This document shows positions 48,236-60,763 of a stretch of 64,000 nt of DNA, piece by piece; within the stretch, counting starts at the first letter, position 1; each line of letters opens with the position of its first letter. This stretch comes from Strongylocentrotus purpuratus (taxonomy: Eukaryota; Echinodermata; Echinoidea; Camarodonta; Strongylocentrotidae): assembly GCF_000002235.5 (NCBI RefSeq), contig NW_022145601.1, forward strand, positions 22,795,389 to 22,859,388. Direction: 5' to 3'. Both the position numbers and the translations under genes were made by a program. The notes beneath the pieces were generated by a model. That model was not told the DNA's origin. It ran no database searches and saw nothing but the letters and a program-made list of their open reading frames with translations.

Positions 48236-48699
48236 CAGAGGCATATGTGAATGACCGACTCTGATCGATGTTTCATCAAATTACATTACTACTGAACCAC
48301 AGCTCAAATGCACAATCTTTACATCTGAAGTCAAAGGCTTAAGCACTGTACTACAACACCCTCTCAAAGGTCTCATTACTGTGTATTCCTCTGGTAGTCT
48401 TTTATCAGGGTTCCCAGGACTTCATGAAAACACAAATTCCCATTAAAAAAAAAAGATAAATGTTTTTAAAATTCCAAGATCCAGTGGATACAATCTTTGG
48501 ACACGAGACGAAAAAATAAGAGACCGTTTTTTTTTTAAGGCCGATGAAATTTGCTGATTAATCCCAGATTTTAGCAATTTTTTTTCTTCATATTCCCTAA
48601 TTTGCAGAATAGTTGGTAACCCGTTCATAGAACGGTTTCCCTATAATTTTGATGATTATCTTCATAGAACAACTAGTATGGAAGGAGTAGGTGTCTTAC

Positions 48700-48803
48700 C
48701 CATCTCACAGAGCACACCAGCGTATCTAACGGGGCATTAACAGATGGCTGAGGATGTGGCATCGTCTAGGAGACACATACGCCATTTTGGCATGGGCAGA
48801 TGT
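48700..48803 (-). pseudogene. EGF-like exon with frameshift and stop
   Basis: Acceptor TATACAG and donor G|GTAAGA frame a 104-bp exon. It reads ICPCQNGVCVS in one frame and, after a one-base shift, LDDATSSAIC-stop-CPVRYAGVLCEMG in another: the six-Cys pattern of an EGF-like domain. The TAA stands where the C-x-C of an EGF fold is expected. A 105-bp phase 1-1 exon would be normal, so one base has been lost. It is either a decayed exon or has sequence errors. Confidence 0.7.
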
Positions 48804-49193
48804 CTGTATAAAGAAAATAAGGCAACATCAGTATAAAACATTATGAAAAATAGGTGTATGAGAGCCAAGTCAAGTAAAAAAAAAAATTCAAAGCTGATAT
48901 AATTTATTCAATGGCATGCAAACTTATTGAACGATAATTTTTGCCTATGCCCCACCAGGTTGTCAAGGCTTTCTATGAAAAAGCAACTAAATTTACGAAG
49001 TTGTTCTCAATGGCAAGTAACATTATAACTGTTATAAGATACTAAAATCAACTCATTTGATTGGCTGAGAGTAAATTTGTCATATAATTTTAGCATTAAA
49101 TATTGATAAGAGGTTTTATAAAACAAGGCCCAAGTCTGATGGATGGACGCCAAAGATAGAAAGAGGACAGATTCCTCCTGCTGTTCTTGATAC

Positions 49194-49268
49194 ACAGGTA
49201 TTGGGCTGGGATGTAGAAGCACTGTTTACTGGGAGCGCATGAGTTGCTGGAACAAGGGTTGGCACAAA
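49194..49268 (-). CDS. EGF-like or Cys-rich exon, intact
   Basis: Acceptor TTTTCAG precedes 49268. The 75-bp exon reads CANPCSSNSCAPSKQC, FYIPAQYLC, with a possible GTATCA donor after the last Cys. The spacing resembles the first half of an EGF-like domain, which the exon at 48700 would complete. Phase 1-1. The donor choice is uncertain by a few bases. Confidence 0.55.
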
Positions 49269-50049
49269 CTGAAAATACACACTAACACATGACAATGATT
49301 ATAACAATAATGATGATGGTAATACAGTGAAACCTGTATATAAAGACCGCTCAAAGGAGACATTAAATGTCTTTAAAGATGGGTGGTCTTTATTTACAGG
49401 TTTCAATGAGAAACAATAAATCAAGGGAAACAAAATATGTGTCCTTTTTATAGAGGTGGTCGCTAAACAGGTTTGCCTCGATTCAATTATTATTTTTCAC
49501 ATTACAGTGTACATTCTCCGCTCCCTGGGGGGCATTCCAGCTAGTCACTTTTTGTATAGATGCCTACACATGCTTATCTAACCAGGTATTCATTAAACAC
49601 CAGTATGGGGAGGAAGGTAAATAAAATGTTATTGACATAAACAGATGTGGTTCATGCAAATTGATAGCAACTCGATACCAATTTCAACTCTGTACTACAA
49701 CGAGTTCGTAAGCATGCACTTGATTGGAGTTGTGATTTATTGATCAAAACTTTTTATAAGACAAGTTAATATGCCCCTCACAGCTTGGGGCAAACCAGAC
49801 ATCAACGGAAACAATACCAGTAGTTTGGATGTCAATTTATGTTCACAGGTGCCTAATACTTGGTAAATCTATAACAGGGCTTCACAACAATTTTTCTAGA
49901 AGGGGGTCAGAATTTTTGGGCTCCATGTGTCGCGGTGCCTATTGGTGTTGAGCCCTGCCTTTAAAGACCCATACAGAAAAGGTGGCCCTTATAGAGAGGT
50001 GGCTGCTAAGCCAGATTTGACTATACTTTGTTTACAGACATGGGTTTAC

Positions 50050-50222
50050 CTTGGACTTCAAAAGAGAAGCTACAGCTTGCTGTAAGTCCTTGAGCATCGC
50101 TGAAGGTGCAGTGTGCACTCTGATAGCAAACTAATCTCCTGGTTCATTGGAGGTTCACTTGACGGATCCAGAGTTGTCTGTCGCAGTGGGTGGAGCGAAG
50201 TTGACATTGATGCTGTTGGCAT
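50050..50222 (-). pseudogene. Degenerate HYR exon at the 3' side of the array
   Basis: Acceptor CACCAG and donor G|GTAAAC frame 173 bp. It reads INVNFAPPTATDNSGSVK-stop-TSNEPGD-stop-FAIRV. After a frameshift it reads TFSDAQGLTASC-SFSFEVQ. This is a canonical HYR domain (WxxPxATDNSG...VxYxAxDxxGxxxxCxFxxxV) carrying two stops and one indel. Unlike the array exons it keeps the ATDNSG motif. Confidence 0.78.
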
Positions 50223-50765
50223 CTGGTGCGGTGAAATAAATATTGTTTACAGAGGATTGTAAGCCTTGCAGATCTTGCTAACTTACGAGATGGATGGTGC
50301 CAAACCAAACTATTACAATCAAATCAAGTTGCCATGTCCGGATAAATTGAAGGTAGAGATATGCAAATGCAACAATGGCCTTTTGTATAGACAAGTACTT
50401 GTATTTTGGTAGCAAGATTACACTTAAATAATAATAATAATAAAACTCGGTGCTTTTATAGCATATAACACATTACAGGATAGCATGGAACCCAAGTCGA
50501 CTTCAGTTCTTTGCTCACTCTGTTCTATTGGTTTGTTTGTTACCCTTTATAGTCTTCATGGTCAAACTCCTTTATTTTGTAAAATATATCAAAAAAATGG
50601 TTTGGCTGATCTTATATAATCCAGTGATACACAAGATTATATTTTCAGGCGATTGGTACACTTTAACACGTGTATGTATCTGAAATTTCTAAAACATCAA
50701 CATTTTTGCTTTTATCTTTACTCCCTTTTAACCACAATCTCTTCTAAACACAAGTTCCTACCTAT

Positions 50766-50999
50766 CTGTGACGGTGACAGACAAAGAGCAGCTTTTGAAG
50801 TTGCTGCTTGGGTCTGTGGCGGTGTATGCCACGTTAGTGTATCCCACGACAAACAAAGATCCAGAGCTCTGTGGGGCCGCAACGCTGGCTACACCAATGG
50901 GATCGGTCCAGCTGACGGTAGTTGGGCTGCTACCGAAGGGGACGGTCACGTCGATCTTGCTTGGCCAGATGAGGAAGGATGGTCGGGTGCCATCCGTTC
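50766..50999 (-). CDS. HYR exon (array 17th, most 3'), donor mutated
   Basis: A HYR domain of 78 codons: SKIDVTVPFGSS, WTDPIGVASVAAPQ, FVVGYTNVAYTATD, SCSLSVTVT. Where its sisters have CACAG|GTAGGT this copy has CACAGATAGGTAGG, so the first GT is lost. The next possible donor, 4 bp on, would shift the frame. It faces the degenerate exon at 50050. Confidence 0.8.
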
Positions 51000-51427
51000 C
51001 TGGATAAATCGTTCCTTGATGAATCATAATGAAGCAAGAATATCGATTTAAATGGCATATCACCTTTACACTTTTCCCCTAATCTGTACTGAGCATAAAC
51101 AACTACTTGTATTTCGGTAGCAAGATTACACTTGAATAGGGCACACATGGAACCCAATTCGGACTTTAGTTCTTTGCTCACTCTGTTCTATTGGTTTGTT
51201 TGTTACCCTTTTTTGTCGTCATAGTCATACTCCTTCATTGTGTAAAATATCTAGAAATTTTTGTTCGGCTGATCTTATATATTCCAGTGATACACAAGAT
51301 TATTTTTCCGGCGATTGGTACACTTAACACGTGTATGTATCTGAGTCTTCTAAAACATTAAAAAATTTTGCTTCTATCTTTCCTTCCTTTTAACCTTACT
51401 CTCCTCCGAACACAAGTTCCCACCTAC

Positions 51428-51661
51428 CTGTGAGGGTGACAGAGAAAGAGCAGCTTTTGAAGTTGCTGCTTGCGTCTGTGGCGTTGTACGCCACGTTAGT
51501 GTATCCCACGACAAAGAAAGATCCAGAGCTCTGTGAGGCCGCAACGCTGGCTACACCAATGGGCTCGGTCCAGCTGACGGTAGTTGGGCTGCTACCGAAG
51601 GGGACGGTCTCATCGATGTTTCTTGGCCAGTTGAGGAAGGATGGTCGGGTGCCATCCGTTC
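51428..51661 (-). CDS. HYR exon (16th)
   Basis: Phase 1-1, 234 bp, acceptor TTTATCCAG, donor G|GTAGGT. Variant PRNIDETVPF, TEPI, VAYNATDASSNFKSC. Confidence 0.88.
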
Positions 51662-52092
51662 CTGGATAAATCGTTGCTTGATGAATCATAATGAAGAAAG
51701 AATATATCTTTAAATGGCATATAACCTTTACACTTTTCCCCTGATCTGTACTGAGCATTAACAAGTACTTGTATTTCGGTAGCAAGATTACATTTGAATA
51801 GGGCACACATGGAACCCAAGTCGGACTTCAGTTCTTTGCTCACTCTGTTCTATTGGTTTGTTTGTTACCCTTTATTGTCTTCATAGTCATACTCCTTTAT
51901 TTTGTTAAATACCTAGAAATTTTTGTTCGGCTGATCTTATATATTCTAGTGATACCCAATATTTTTATTCTTCAGGCGATTGGTACACTTTAACACGTGT
52001 ATGTATCTGAGTTTTCTAAAACATCAACATTTTTGCTTGTATCTTTACTCCCTTTCAACAACAATCTCTTCTAAACACAAGTTCCCACCTAC

Positions 52093-52326
52093 CTGTGAGG
52101 GTGACAGAGAAAGAGCAGCTTTCGAAGTTGCTGCTTGGGTCTGTGGCGGTGTACGCCACGTTAGTGTATCCCACGACAAAGAAAGATCCAGAGCTCTGTG
52201 AGGCCGCAACGCTGGCTACACCAATGGGCTCGGTCCAGCTGACGGTAGTTGGGCTGCTACCGAAGGGGACGGTCTCATCGATGTTTCTTGGCCAGTTGAG
52301 GAAGGATGGTCGGGTGCCATCCGTTC
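52093..52326 (-). CDS. HYR exon (15th)
   Basis: Intact, phase 1-1. Variant PRNIDETVPF, TEPI, VAYTATDPSSNFESC. Confidence 0.88.
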
Positions 52327-52434
52327 CTGGATAAATCGTTGCTTGATGAATCATAATGAAGAAAGAATATATCTTTAAATGGCATATAACCTTTACACTT
52401 TTTCCCTGATCTGTACTGAGCATAGGTCTAAATC

Positions 52435-52591
52435 AGGACATTCAAAGGGAAGACTGATAAGAAAAATAAGAGGAGCTGGAGTTGAAGTTGCTAGTGACGG
52501 TGGCCGCACCCGAGATTTTGGTAAAGATGGGTTTCGGTCCAGGTGATAGTTTGGGATGCAGGGCAGTTGGAGGTGACTGGGGCTGTGTTGT
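52435..52591 (-). pseudogene. Truncated HYR exon (copy d, most 3')
   Basis: Starts after CCTTAG and reads NTAPVTSNCPASQTITWTE. After a shift it reads SGAATVTSNFNSSSS, then a stop. It is only the first half of a HYR domain; the VxYxAxD...C half and a donor are missing. It keeps the first HYR cysteine, unlike the array exons. Same segment at 54769, 57103 and 60764. Confidence 0.75.
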
Positions 52592-53099
52592 CTAAGGAAA
52601 ATCAGCAAGTTTATTACAATCATATTAAGAGCTTATTTTCAACACTTTTGTTATGACCTTTGCTTGTTTGTCACATATGCTATTTTGCACAAAACGATAG
52701 GTTAAAAATGAAAATTTAAGATGATTTTGATTTCGGTTAGGTTCCTTTGGTCCAGAGTTGAAGTTTAGAATTATGATAAGGTAGCTTAGCGAATTGTAGG
52801 GGTAGAAAAGACGCAACTGGAATGCAAAATGACTTCAGTTCTTTGCTCACTCTGTTCTATTGGTTTGTTTGTTACCCTTTATTGTCTTTATAGTCATACT
52901 CCTTTATTTTGTAAAATACCTAAAAAAAATTGTTCGGCTGATCTTATATATTCCAGTGATACCCAATATTTTTATTCTTCAGGCGATTGGTACACTTTAA
53001 CACGTGTATGTATCTGAGTTATCTAAAACATCAACATTTTTGCTTGTATCTTTACTCCCTTTCAACCACAATCTCTTCTAAACACAAGTTCCCACCTAC

Positions 53100-53333
53100 C
53101 TGTGAGGGTGACAGAGAAAGAGCAGCTTTCGAAGTTGCTGCTTGGGTCTGTGGCGGTGTACGCCACGTTAGTGTATCCCACGACAAAGAAAGATCCAGAG
53201 CTCTGTGGGGCCGCAACGCTGGCTACACCAATGGGATCGGTCCAGCTGACGGTAGTTGGGCTGCTACCGAAGGGGACGGTCACGTCGATCTTGCTTGGCC
53301 AGATGAGGAAGGATGGTCGGGTGCCATCCGTTC
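53100..53333 (-). CDS. HYR exon (14th)
   Basis: Intact, phase 1-1. Variant SKIDVTVPF, TDPI, APQ, VAYTATDPSSNFESC. Confidence 0.88.
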
Positions 53334-53761
53334 CTGGATAAATCGTTCCTTGATGAATCATAATGAAGCAAGAATATCGATTTAAATGGCATATCACCTT
53401 TACACTTTTCCCCTAATCTGTACTGAGCATAAACAACTACTTGTATTTCGGTAGCAAGATTACACTTGAATAGGGCACACATGGAACCCAATTCGGACTT
53501 TAGTTCTTTGCTCACTCTGTTCTATTGGTTTGTTTGTTACCCTTTTTTGTCGTCATAGTCATACTCCTTCATTGTGTAAAATATCTAGAAATTTTTGTTC
53601 GGCTGATCTTATATATTCCAGTGATACACAAGATTATTTTTCCGGCGATTGGTACACTTAACACGTGTATGTATCTGAGTCTTCTAAAACATTAAAAAAT
53701 TTTGCTTCTATCTTTCCTCCCTTTTAACCTTACTCTCCTCCGAACACAAGTTCCCACCTAC

Positions 53762-53995
53762 CTGTGAGGGTGACAGAGAAAGAGCAGCTTTCGAAGTTGC
53801 TGCTTGGGTCTGTGGCGTTGTACGCCACGTTAGTGTATCCCACGACAAAGAAAGATCCAGAGCTCTGTGAGGCTGCAACGCTGGCTACACCAATGGGCTC
53901 GGTCCAGCTGACGGTAGTTGGGCTGCTACCGAAGGGGACGGTCTCATCGATGTTTCTTGGCCAGTTGAGGAAGGATGGTCGGGTGCCATCCGTTC
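53762..53995 (-). CDS. HYR exon (13th)
   Basis: Intact, phase 1-1. Variant PRNIDETVPF, TEPI, VAYNATDPSSNFESC. Confidence 0.88.
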
Positions 53996-54426
53996 CTGGA
54001 TAAATCGTTGCTTGATGAATCATAATGAAGAAAGAATATATCTTTAAATGGCATATAACCTTTACACTTTTCCCCTGATCTGTACTGAGCATTAACAAGT
54101 ACTTGTATTTCGGTAGCAAGATTACATTTGAATAGGGCACACATGGAACCCAAGTCGGACTTCAGTTCTTTGCTCACTCTGTTCTATTGGTTTGTTTGTT
54201 ACCCTTTATTGTCTTCATAGTCATACTCCTTTATTTTGTTAAATACCTAGAAATTTTTGTTCGGCTGATCTTATATATTCTAGTGATACCCAATATTTTT
54301 ATTCTTCAGGCGATTGGTACACTTTAACACGTGTATGTATCTGAGTTTTCTAAAACATCAACATTTTTGCTTGTATCTTTACTCCCTTTCAACCACAATC
54401 TCTTCTAAACACAAGTTCCCACCTAC

Positions 54427-54660
54427 CTGTGAGGGTGACAGAGAAAGAGCAGCTTTCGAAGTTGCTGCTTGGGTCTGTGGCGGTGTACGCCACGTTAGTG
54501 TATCCCACGACAAAGAAAGATCCAGAGCTCTGTGAGGCCGCAACGCTGGCTACACCAATGGGCTCGGTCCAGCTGACGGTAGTTGGGCTGCTACCGAAGG
54601 GGACGGTCTCATCGATGTTTCTTGGCCAGTTGAGGAAGGATGGTCGGGTGCCATCCGTTC
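54427..54660 (-). CDS. HYR exon (12th)
   Basis: Intact, phase 1-1. Same variant as 52093, one 2334-bp period away. Confidence 0.88.
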
Positions 54661-54768
54661 CTGGATAAATCGTTGCTTGATGAATCATAATGAAGAAAGA
54701 ATATATCTTTAAATGGCATATAACCTTTACACTTTTTCCCTGATCTGTACTGAGCATAGGTCTAAATC

Positions 54769-54925
54769 AGGACATTCAAAGGGAAGACTGATAAGAAAAA
54801 TAAGAGGAGCTGGAGTTGAAGTTGCTAGTGACGGCGGCCGCACCCGAGATTTTGGTAAAGATGGGTTTCGGTCCAGGTGATAGTTTGGGATGCAGGGCAG
54901 TTGGAGGTGACTGGGGCTGTGTTGT
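54769..54925 (-). pseudogene. Truncated HYR exon (copy c)
   Basis: Nearly identical to 52435-52591, one higher-order period to the right. Confidence 0.75.
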
Positions 54926-55433
54926 CTAAGGAAAATCAGCAAGTTTATTACAATCATATTAAGAGCTTATTTTCAACACTTTTGTTATGACCTTTGCTTG
55001 TTTGTCACATATGCTATTTTGCACAAAACGATAGGTTAAAAATGAAAATTTAAGATGATTTTGATTTCGGTTAGGTTCCTTTGGTCCAGAGTTGAAGTTT
55101 AGAATTATGATAAGGTAGCTTAGCGAATTGTAGGGGTAGAAAAGACGCAACTGGAATGCAAAATGACTTCAGTTCTTTGCTCACTCTGTTCTATTGGTTT
55201 GTTTGTTACCCTTTATTGTCTTTATAGTCATACTCCTTTATTTTGTAAAATACCTAAAAAAAATTGTTCGGCTGATCTTATATATTCCAGTGATACCCAA
55301 TATTTTTATTCTTCAGGCGATTGGTACACTTTAACACGTGTATGTATGTGAGTTTTCTAAAACATCAACATTTTTGCTTGTATCTTTACTCTCTTTCAAC
55401 CACAATCTCTTCTAAACACAAGTTCCCACCTAC

Positions 55434-55667
55434 CTGTGAGGGTGACAGAGAAAGAGCAGCTTTCGAAGTTGCTGCTTGGGTCTGTGGCGTTGTACGCCAC
55501 GTTAGTGTATCCCACGACAAAGAAAGATCCAGAGCTCTGTGAGGCCGCAACGCTGGCTATACCAATGGGCTCGGTCCAGCTGACGGTAGTTGGGCTGCTA
55601 CCGAAGGGGACGGTCTCATCGATGTTTTTTTACCAGTTGAGGAAGGATGGTCGGGTGCCATCCGTTC
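55434..55667 (-). pseudogene. HYR exon (11th) with in-frame stop
   Basis: After FLNW the codons CCA AGA are replaced by TAA AAA, so the domain stops at its ninth residue or so; the rest stays in frame (KNIDETVPF, SCSF). Splice sites and phase 1-1 are intact. The same stop occurs at 57768 and 61429. Confidence 0.85.
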
Positions 55668-56095
55668 CTGGATAAATCGTTGCTTGATGAATCATAATGA
55701 AGAAAGAATATATCTTTAAATGGCATATAACCTTTACACTTTTCCCCTGATCTGTACTGAGCATAAACAAGTACTTGTATTTCGGTAGCAAGATTACACT
55801 TGAATAGGGCACACATGGAACCCAATTCGGACTTTAGTTCTTTGCTCACTCTGTTCTATTGGTTTGTTTGTTACCCTTTTTTGTCGTCATAGTCATACTC
55901 CTTCATTGTGTAAAATATCTAGAAATTTTTGTTCGGCTGATCTTATATATTCCAGTGATACACAAGATTATTTTTCCGGCGATTGGTACACTTAACACGT
56001 GTATGTATCTGAGTCTTCTAAAACATTAAAAAATTTTGCTTCTATCTTTCCTCCCTTTTAACCTTACTCTCCTCCGAACACAAGTTCCCACCTAC

Positions 56096-56329
56096 CTGTG
56101 AGGGTGACAGAGAAAGAGCAGCTTTCGAAGTTGCTGCTTGGGTCTGTGGCGTTGTACGCCACGTTAGTGTATCCCACGACAAAGAAAGATCCAGAGCTCT
56201 GTGAGGCTGCAACGCTGGCTACACCAATGGGCTCGGTCCAGCTGACGGTAGTTGGGCTGCTACCGAAGGGGACGGTCTCATCGATGTTTCTTGGCCAGTT
56301 GAGGAAGGATGGTCGGGTGCCATCCGTTC
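56096..56329 (-). CDS. HYR exon (10th)
   Basis: Intact, phase 1-1. Variant PRNIDETVPF with VAYNATD, as 53762. Confidence 0.88.
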
Positions 56330-56760
56330 CTGGATAAATCGTTGCTTGATGAATCATAATGAAGAAAGAATATATCTTTAAATGGCATATAACCTTTACA
56401 CTTTTCCCCTGATCTGTACTGAGCATTAACAAGTACCTGTATTTCGGTAGCAAGATTACATTTGAATAGGGCACACATGGAACCCAAGTCGGACTTCAGT
56501 TCTTTGCTCACTCTGTTCTATTGGTTTGTTTGTTACCCTTTATGGTCTTTATAGTCATACTCCTTTATTTTGTAAAATACCTAGAAATTTTTGTTCGGCT
56601 GATCTTACATATTCCAGTGATACCCAATATTTTTATTCTTCAGGCGATTGGTACACTTTAACACGTGTATGTATCTGAGTTTTCTAAAACATCAACATTT
56701 TTGCTTGTATCTTTACTCCCTTTCAACCACAATCTCTTCTAAACACAAGTTCCCACCTAC

Positions 56761-56994
56761 CTGTGAGGGTGACAGAGAAAGAGCAGCTTTCGAAGTTGCT
56801 GCTTGGGTCTGTGGCGGTGTACGCCACGTTAGTGTATCCCACGACAAAGAAAGATCCAGAGCTCTGTGAGGCCGCAACGCTGGCTACACCAATGGGCTCG
56901 GTCCAGCTGACGGTAGTTGGGCTGCTACCGAAGGGGACGGTCTCATCGATGTTTCTTGGCCAGTTGAGGAAGGATGGTCGGGTGCCATCCGTTC
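56761..56994 (-). CDS. HYR exon (9th)
   Basis: Intact, phase 1-1. Same variant as 54427. Confidence 0.88.
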
Positions 56995-57102
56995 CTGGAT
57001 AAATCGTTGCTTGATGAATCATAATGAAGAAAGAATATATCTTTAAATGGCATATAACCTTTACACTTTTTCCCTGATCTGTACTGAGCATAGGTCTAAA
57101 TC

Positions 57103-57259
57103 AGGACATTCAAAGGGAAGACTGATAAGAAAAATAAGAGGAGCTGGAGTTGAAGTTGCTAGTGACGGCGGCCGCACCCGAGATTTTGGTAAAGATGGGT
57201 TTCGGTCCAGGTGATAGTTTGGGATGCAGGGCAGTTGGAGGTGACTGGGGCTGTGTTGT
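57103..57259 (-). pseudogene. Truncated HYR exon (copy b)
   Basis: Nearly identical to the other three copies. Confidence 0.75.
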
Positions 57260-57767
57260 CTAAGGAAAATCAGCAAGTTTATTACAATCATATTAAGAGC
57301 TTATTTTCAACACTTTTGTTATGACCTTTGCTTGTTTGTCACATATGCTATTTTGCACAAAACGATAGGTTAAAAATGAAAATTTAAGATGATTTTGATT
57401 TCGGTTAGGTTCCTTTGGTCCAGAGTTGAAGTTTAGAATTATGATAAGGTAGCTTAGCGAATTGTAGGGGTAGAAAAGACGCAACTGGAATGCAAAATGA
57501 CTTCAGTTCTTTGCTCACTCTGTTCTATTGGTTTGTTTGTTACCCTTTATTGTCTTTATAGTCATACTCCTTTATTTTGTAAAATACCTAAAAAAAATTG
57601 TTCGGCTGATCTTATATATTCCAGTGATACCCAATATTTTTATTCTTCAGGCGATTGGTACACTTTAACACGTGTATGTATCTGAGTTTTCTAAAACATC
57701 AACATTTTTGCTTGTATCTTTACTCTCTTTCAACCACAATCTCTTCTAAACACAAGTTCCCACCTAC

Positions 57768-58001
57768 CTGTGAGGGTGACAGAGAAAGAGCAGCTTTCGA
57801 AGTTGCTGCTTGGGTCTGTGGCGTTGTACGCCACGTTAGTGTATCCCACGACAAAGAAAGATCCAGAGCTCTGTGAGGCCGCAACGCTGGCTATACCAAT
57901 GGGCTCGGTCCAGCTGACGGTAGTTGGGCTGCTACCGAAGGGGACGGTCTCATCGATGTTTTTTTACCAGTTGAGGAAGGATGGTCGGGTGCCATCCGTT
58001 C
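57768..58001 (-). pseudogene. HYR exon (8th) with in-frame stop
   Basis: Same TGG-TAA-AAA-AAC change as 55434; splice sites intact. Confidence 0.85.
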
Positions 58002-58429
58002 CTGGATAAATCGTTGCTTGATGAATCATAATGAAGAAAGAATATATCTTTAAATGGCATATAACCTTTACACTTTTCCCCTAATCTGTACTGAGCATAA
58101 ACAAGTACTTGTATTTCGGTAGCAAGATTACACTTGAATAGGGCACACATGGAACCCAATTCGGACTTTAGTTCTTTGCTCACTCTGTTCTATTGGTTTG
58201 TTTGTTACCCTTTTTTGTCGTCATAGTCATACTCCTTCATTGTGTAAAATATCTAGAAATTTTTGTTCGGCTGATCTTATATATTCCAGTGATACACAAG
58301 ATTATTTTTCCGGCGATTGGTACACTTAACACGTGTATGTATCTGAGTCTTCTAAAACATTAAAAAATTTTGCTTCTATCTTTCCTCCCTTTTAACCTTA
58401 CTCTCCTCCGAACACAAGTTCCCACCTAC

Positions 58430-58663
58430 CTGTGAGGGTGACAGAGAAAGAGCAGCTTTCGAAGTTGCTGCTTGGGTCTGTGGCGGTGTACGCCACGTTA
58501 GTGTATCCCACGACAAAGAAAGATCCAGAGCTCTGTGGGGCCGCAACGCTGGCTACACCAATGGGATCGGTCCAGCTGACGGTAGTTGGGCTGCTACCGA
58601 AGGGGACGGTCACGTCGATCTTGCTTGGCCAGATGAGGAAGGATGGTCGGGTGCCATCCGTTC
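58430..58663 (-). CDS. HYR exon (7th)
   Basis: Intact, phase 1-1. SKIDVTVPF/TDPI variant as 53100. With the next exon it forms the extra pair of the expanded higher-order unit. Confidence 0.88.
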
Positions 58664-59091
58664 CTGGATAAATCGTTCCTTGATGAATCATAATGAAGCA
58701 AGAATATCGATTTAAATGGCATATCACCTTTACACTTTTCCCCTAATCTGTACTGAGCATAAACAACTACTTGTATTTCGGTAGCAAGATTACACTTGAA
58801 TAGGGCACACATGGAACCCAATTCGGACTTTAGTTCTTTGCTCACTCTGTTCTATTGGTTTGTTTGTTACCCTTTTTTGTCGTCATAGTCATACTCCTTC
58901 ATTGTGTAAAATATCTAGAAATTTTTGTTCGGCTGATCTTATATATTCCAGTGATACACAAGATTATTTTTCCGGCGATTGGTACACTTAACACGTGTAT
59001 GTATCTGAGTCTTCTAAAACATTAAAAAATTTTGCTTCTATCTTTCCTCCCTTTTAACCTTACTCTCCTCCGAACACAAGTTCCCACCTAC

Positions 59092-59325
59092 CTGTGAGGG
59101 TGACAGAGAAAGAGCAGCTTTCGAAGTTGCTGCTTGGGTCTGTGGCGTTGTACGCCACGTTAGTGTATCCCACGACAAAGAAAGATCCAGAGCTCTGTGA
59201 GGCTGCAACGCTGGCTACACCAATGGGCTCGGTCCAGCTGACGGTAGTTGGGCTGCTACCGAAGGGGACGGTCTCATCGATGTTTCTTGGCCAGTTGAGG
59301 AAGGATGGTCGGGTGCCATCCGTTC
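59092..59325 (-). CDS. HYR exon (6th)
   Basis: Intact, phase 1-1. PRNIDETVPF with VAYNATD. Confidence 0.88.
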
Positions 59326-59756
59326 CTGGATAAATCGTTGCTTGATGAATCATAATGAAGAAAGAATATATCTTTAAATGGCATATAACCTTTACACTTT
59401 TCCCCTGATCTGTACTGAGCATTAACAAGTACTTGTATTTCGGTAGCAAGATTACATTTGAATAGGGCACACATGGAACCCAAGTCGGACTTCAGTTCTT
59501 TGCTCACTCTGTTCTATTGGTTTGTTTGTTACCCTTTATTGTCTTCATAGTCATACTCCTTTATTTTGTTAAATACCTAGAAATTTTTGTTCGGCTGATC
59601 TTATATATTCTAGTGATACCCAATATTTTTATTCTTCAGGCGATTGGTACACTTTAACACGTGTATGTATCTGAGTTTTCTAAAACATCAACATTTTTGC
59701 TTGTATCTTTACTCCCTTTCAACCACAATCTCTTCTAAACACAAGTTCCCACCTAC

Positions 59757-59990
59757 CTGTGAGGGTGACAGAGAAAGAGCAGCTTTCGAAGTTGCTGCTT
59801 GGGTCTGTGGCGGTGTACGCCACGTTAGTGTATCCCACGACAAAGAAAGATCCAGAGCTCTGTGAGGCCGCAACGCTGGCTACACCAATGGGCTCGGTCC
59901 AGCTGACGGTAGTTGGGCTGCTACCGAAGGGGACGGTCTCATCGATGTTTCTTGGCCAGTTGAGGAAGGATGGTCGGGTGCCATCCGTTC
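59757..59990 (-). CDS. HYR exon (5th)
   Basis: Intact, phase 1-1. PRNIDETVPF with VAYTATD. Confidence 0.88.
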
Positions 59991-60421
59991 CTGGATAAAT
60001 CGTTGCTTGATGAATCATAATGAAGAAAGAATATATCTTTAAATGGCATATAACCTTTACACTTTTCCCCTGATCTGTACTGAGCATTAACAAGTACCTG
60101 TATTTCGGTAGCAAGATTACATTTGAATAGGGCACACATGGAACCCAAGTCGGACTTCAGTTCTTTGCTCACTCTGTTCTATTGGTTTGTTTGTTACCCT
60201 TTATGGTCTTTATAGTCATACTCCTTTATTTTGTAAAATACCTAGAAATTTTTGTTCGGCTGATCTTACATATTCCAGTGATACCCAATATTTTTATTCT
60301 TCAGGCGATTGGTACACTTTAACACGTGTATGTATCTGAGTTTTCTAAAACATCAACATTTTTGCTTGTATCTTTACTCCCTTTCAACCACAATCTCTTC
60401 TAAACACAAGTTCCCACCTAC

Positions 60422-60655
60422 CTGTGAGGGTGACAGAGAAAGAGCAGCTTTCGAAGTTGCTGCTTGGGTCTGTGGCGGTGTACGCCACGTTAGTGTATCC
60501 CACGACAAAGAAAGATCCAGAGCTCTGTGAGGCCGCAACGCTGGCTACACCAATGGGCTCGGTCCAGCTGACGGTAGTTGGGCTGCTACCGAAGGGGACG
60601 GTCTCATCGATGTTTCTTGGCCAGTTGAGGAAGGATGGTCGGGTGCCATCCGTTC
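60422..60655 (-). CDS. HYR exon (4th)
   Basis: Intact, phase 1-1. PRNIDETVPF with VAYTATD, same as its neighbour at 59757. Confidence 0.88.
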
Positions 60656-60763
60656 CTGGATAAATCGTTGCTTGATGAATCATAATGAAGAAAGAATATA
60701 TCTTTAAATGGCATATAACCTTTACACTTTTTCCCTGATCTGTACTGAGCATAGGTCTAAATC

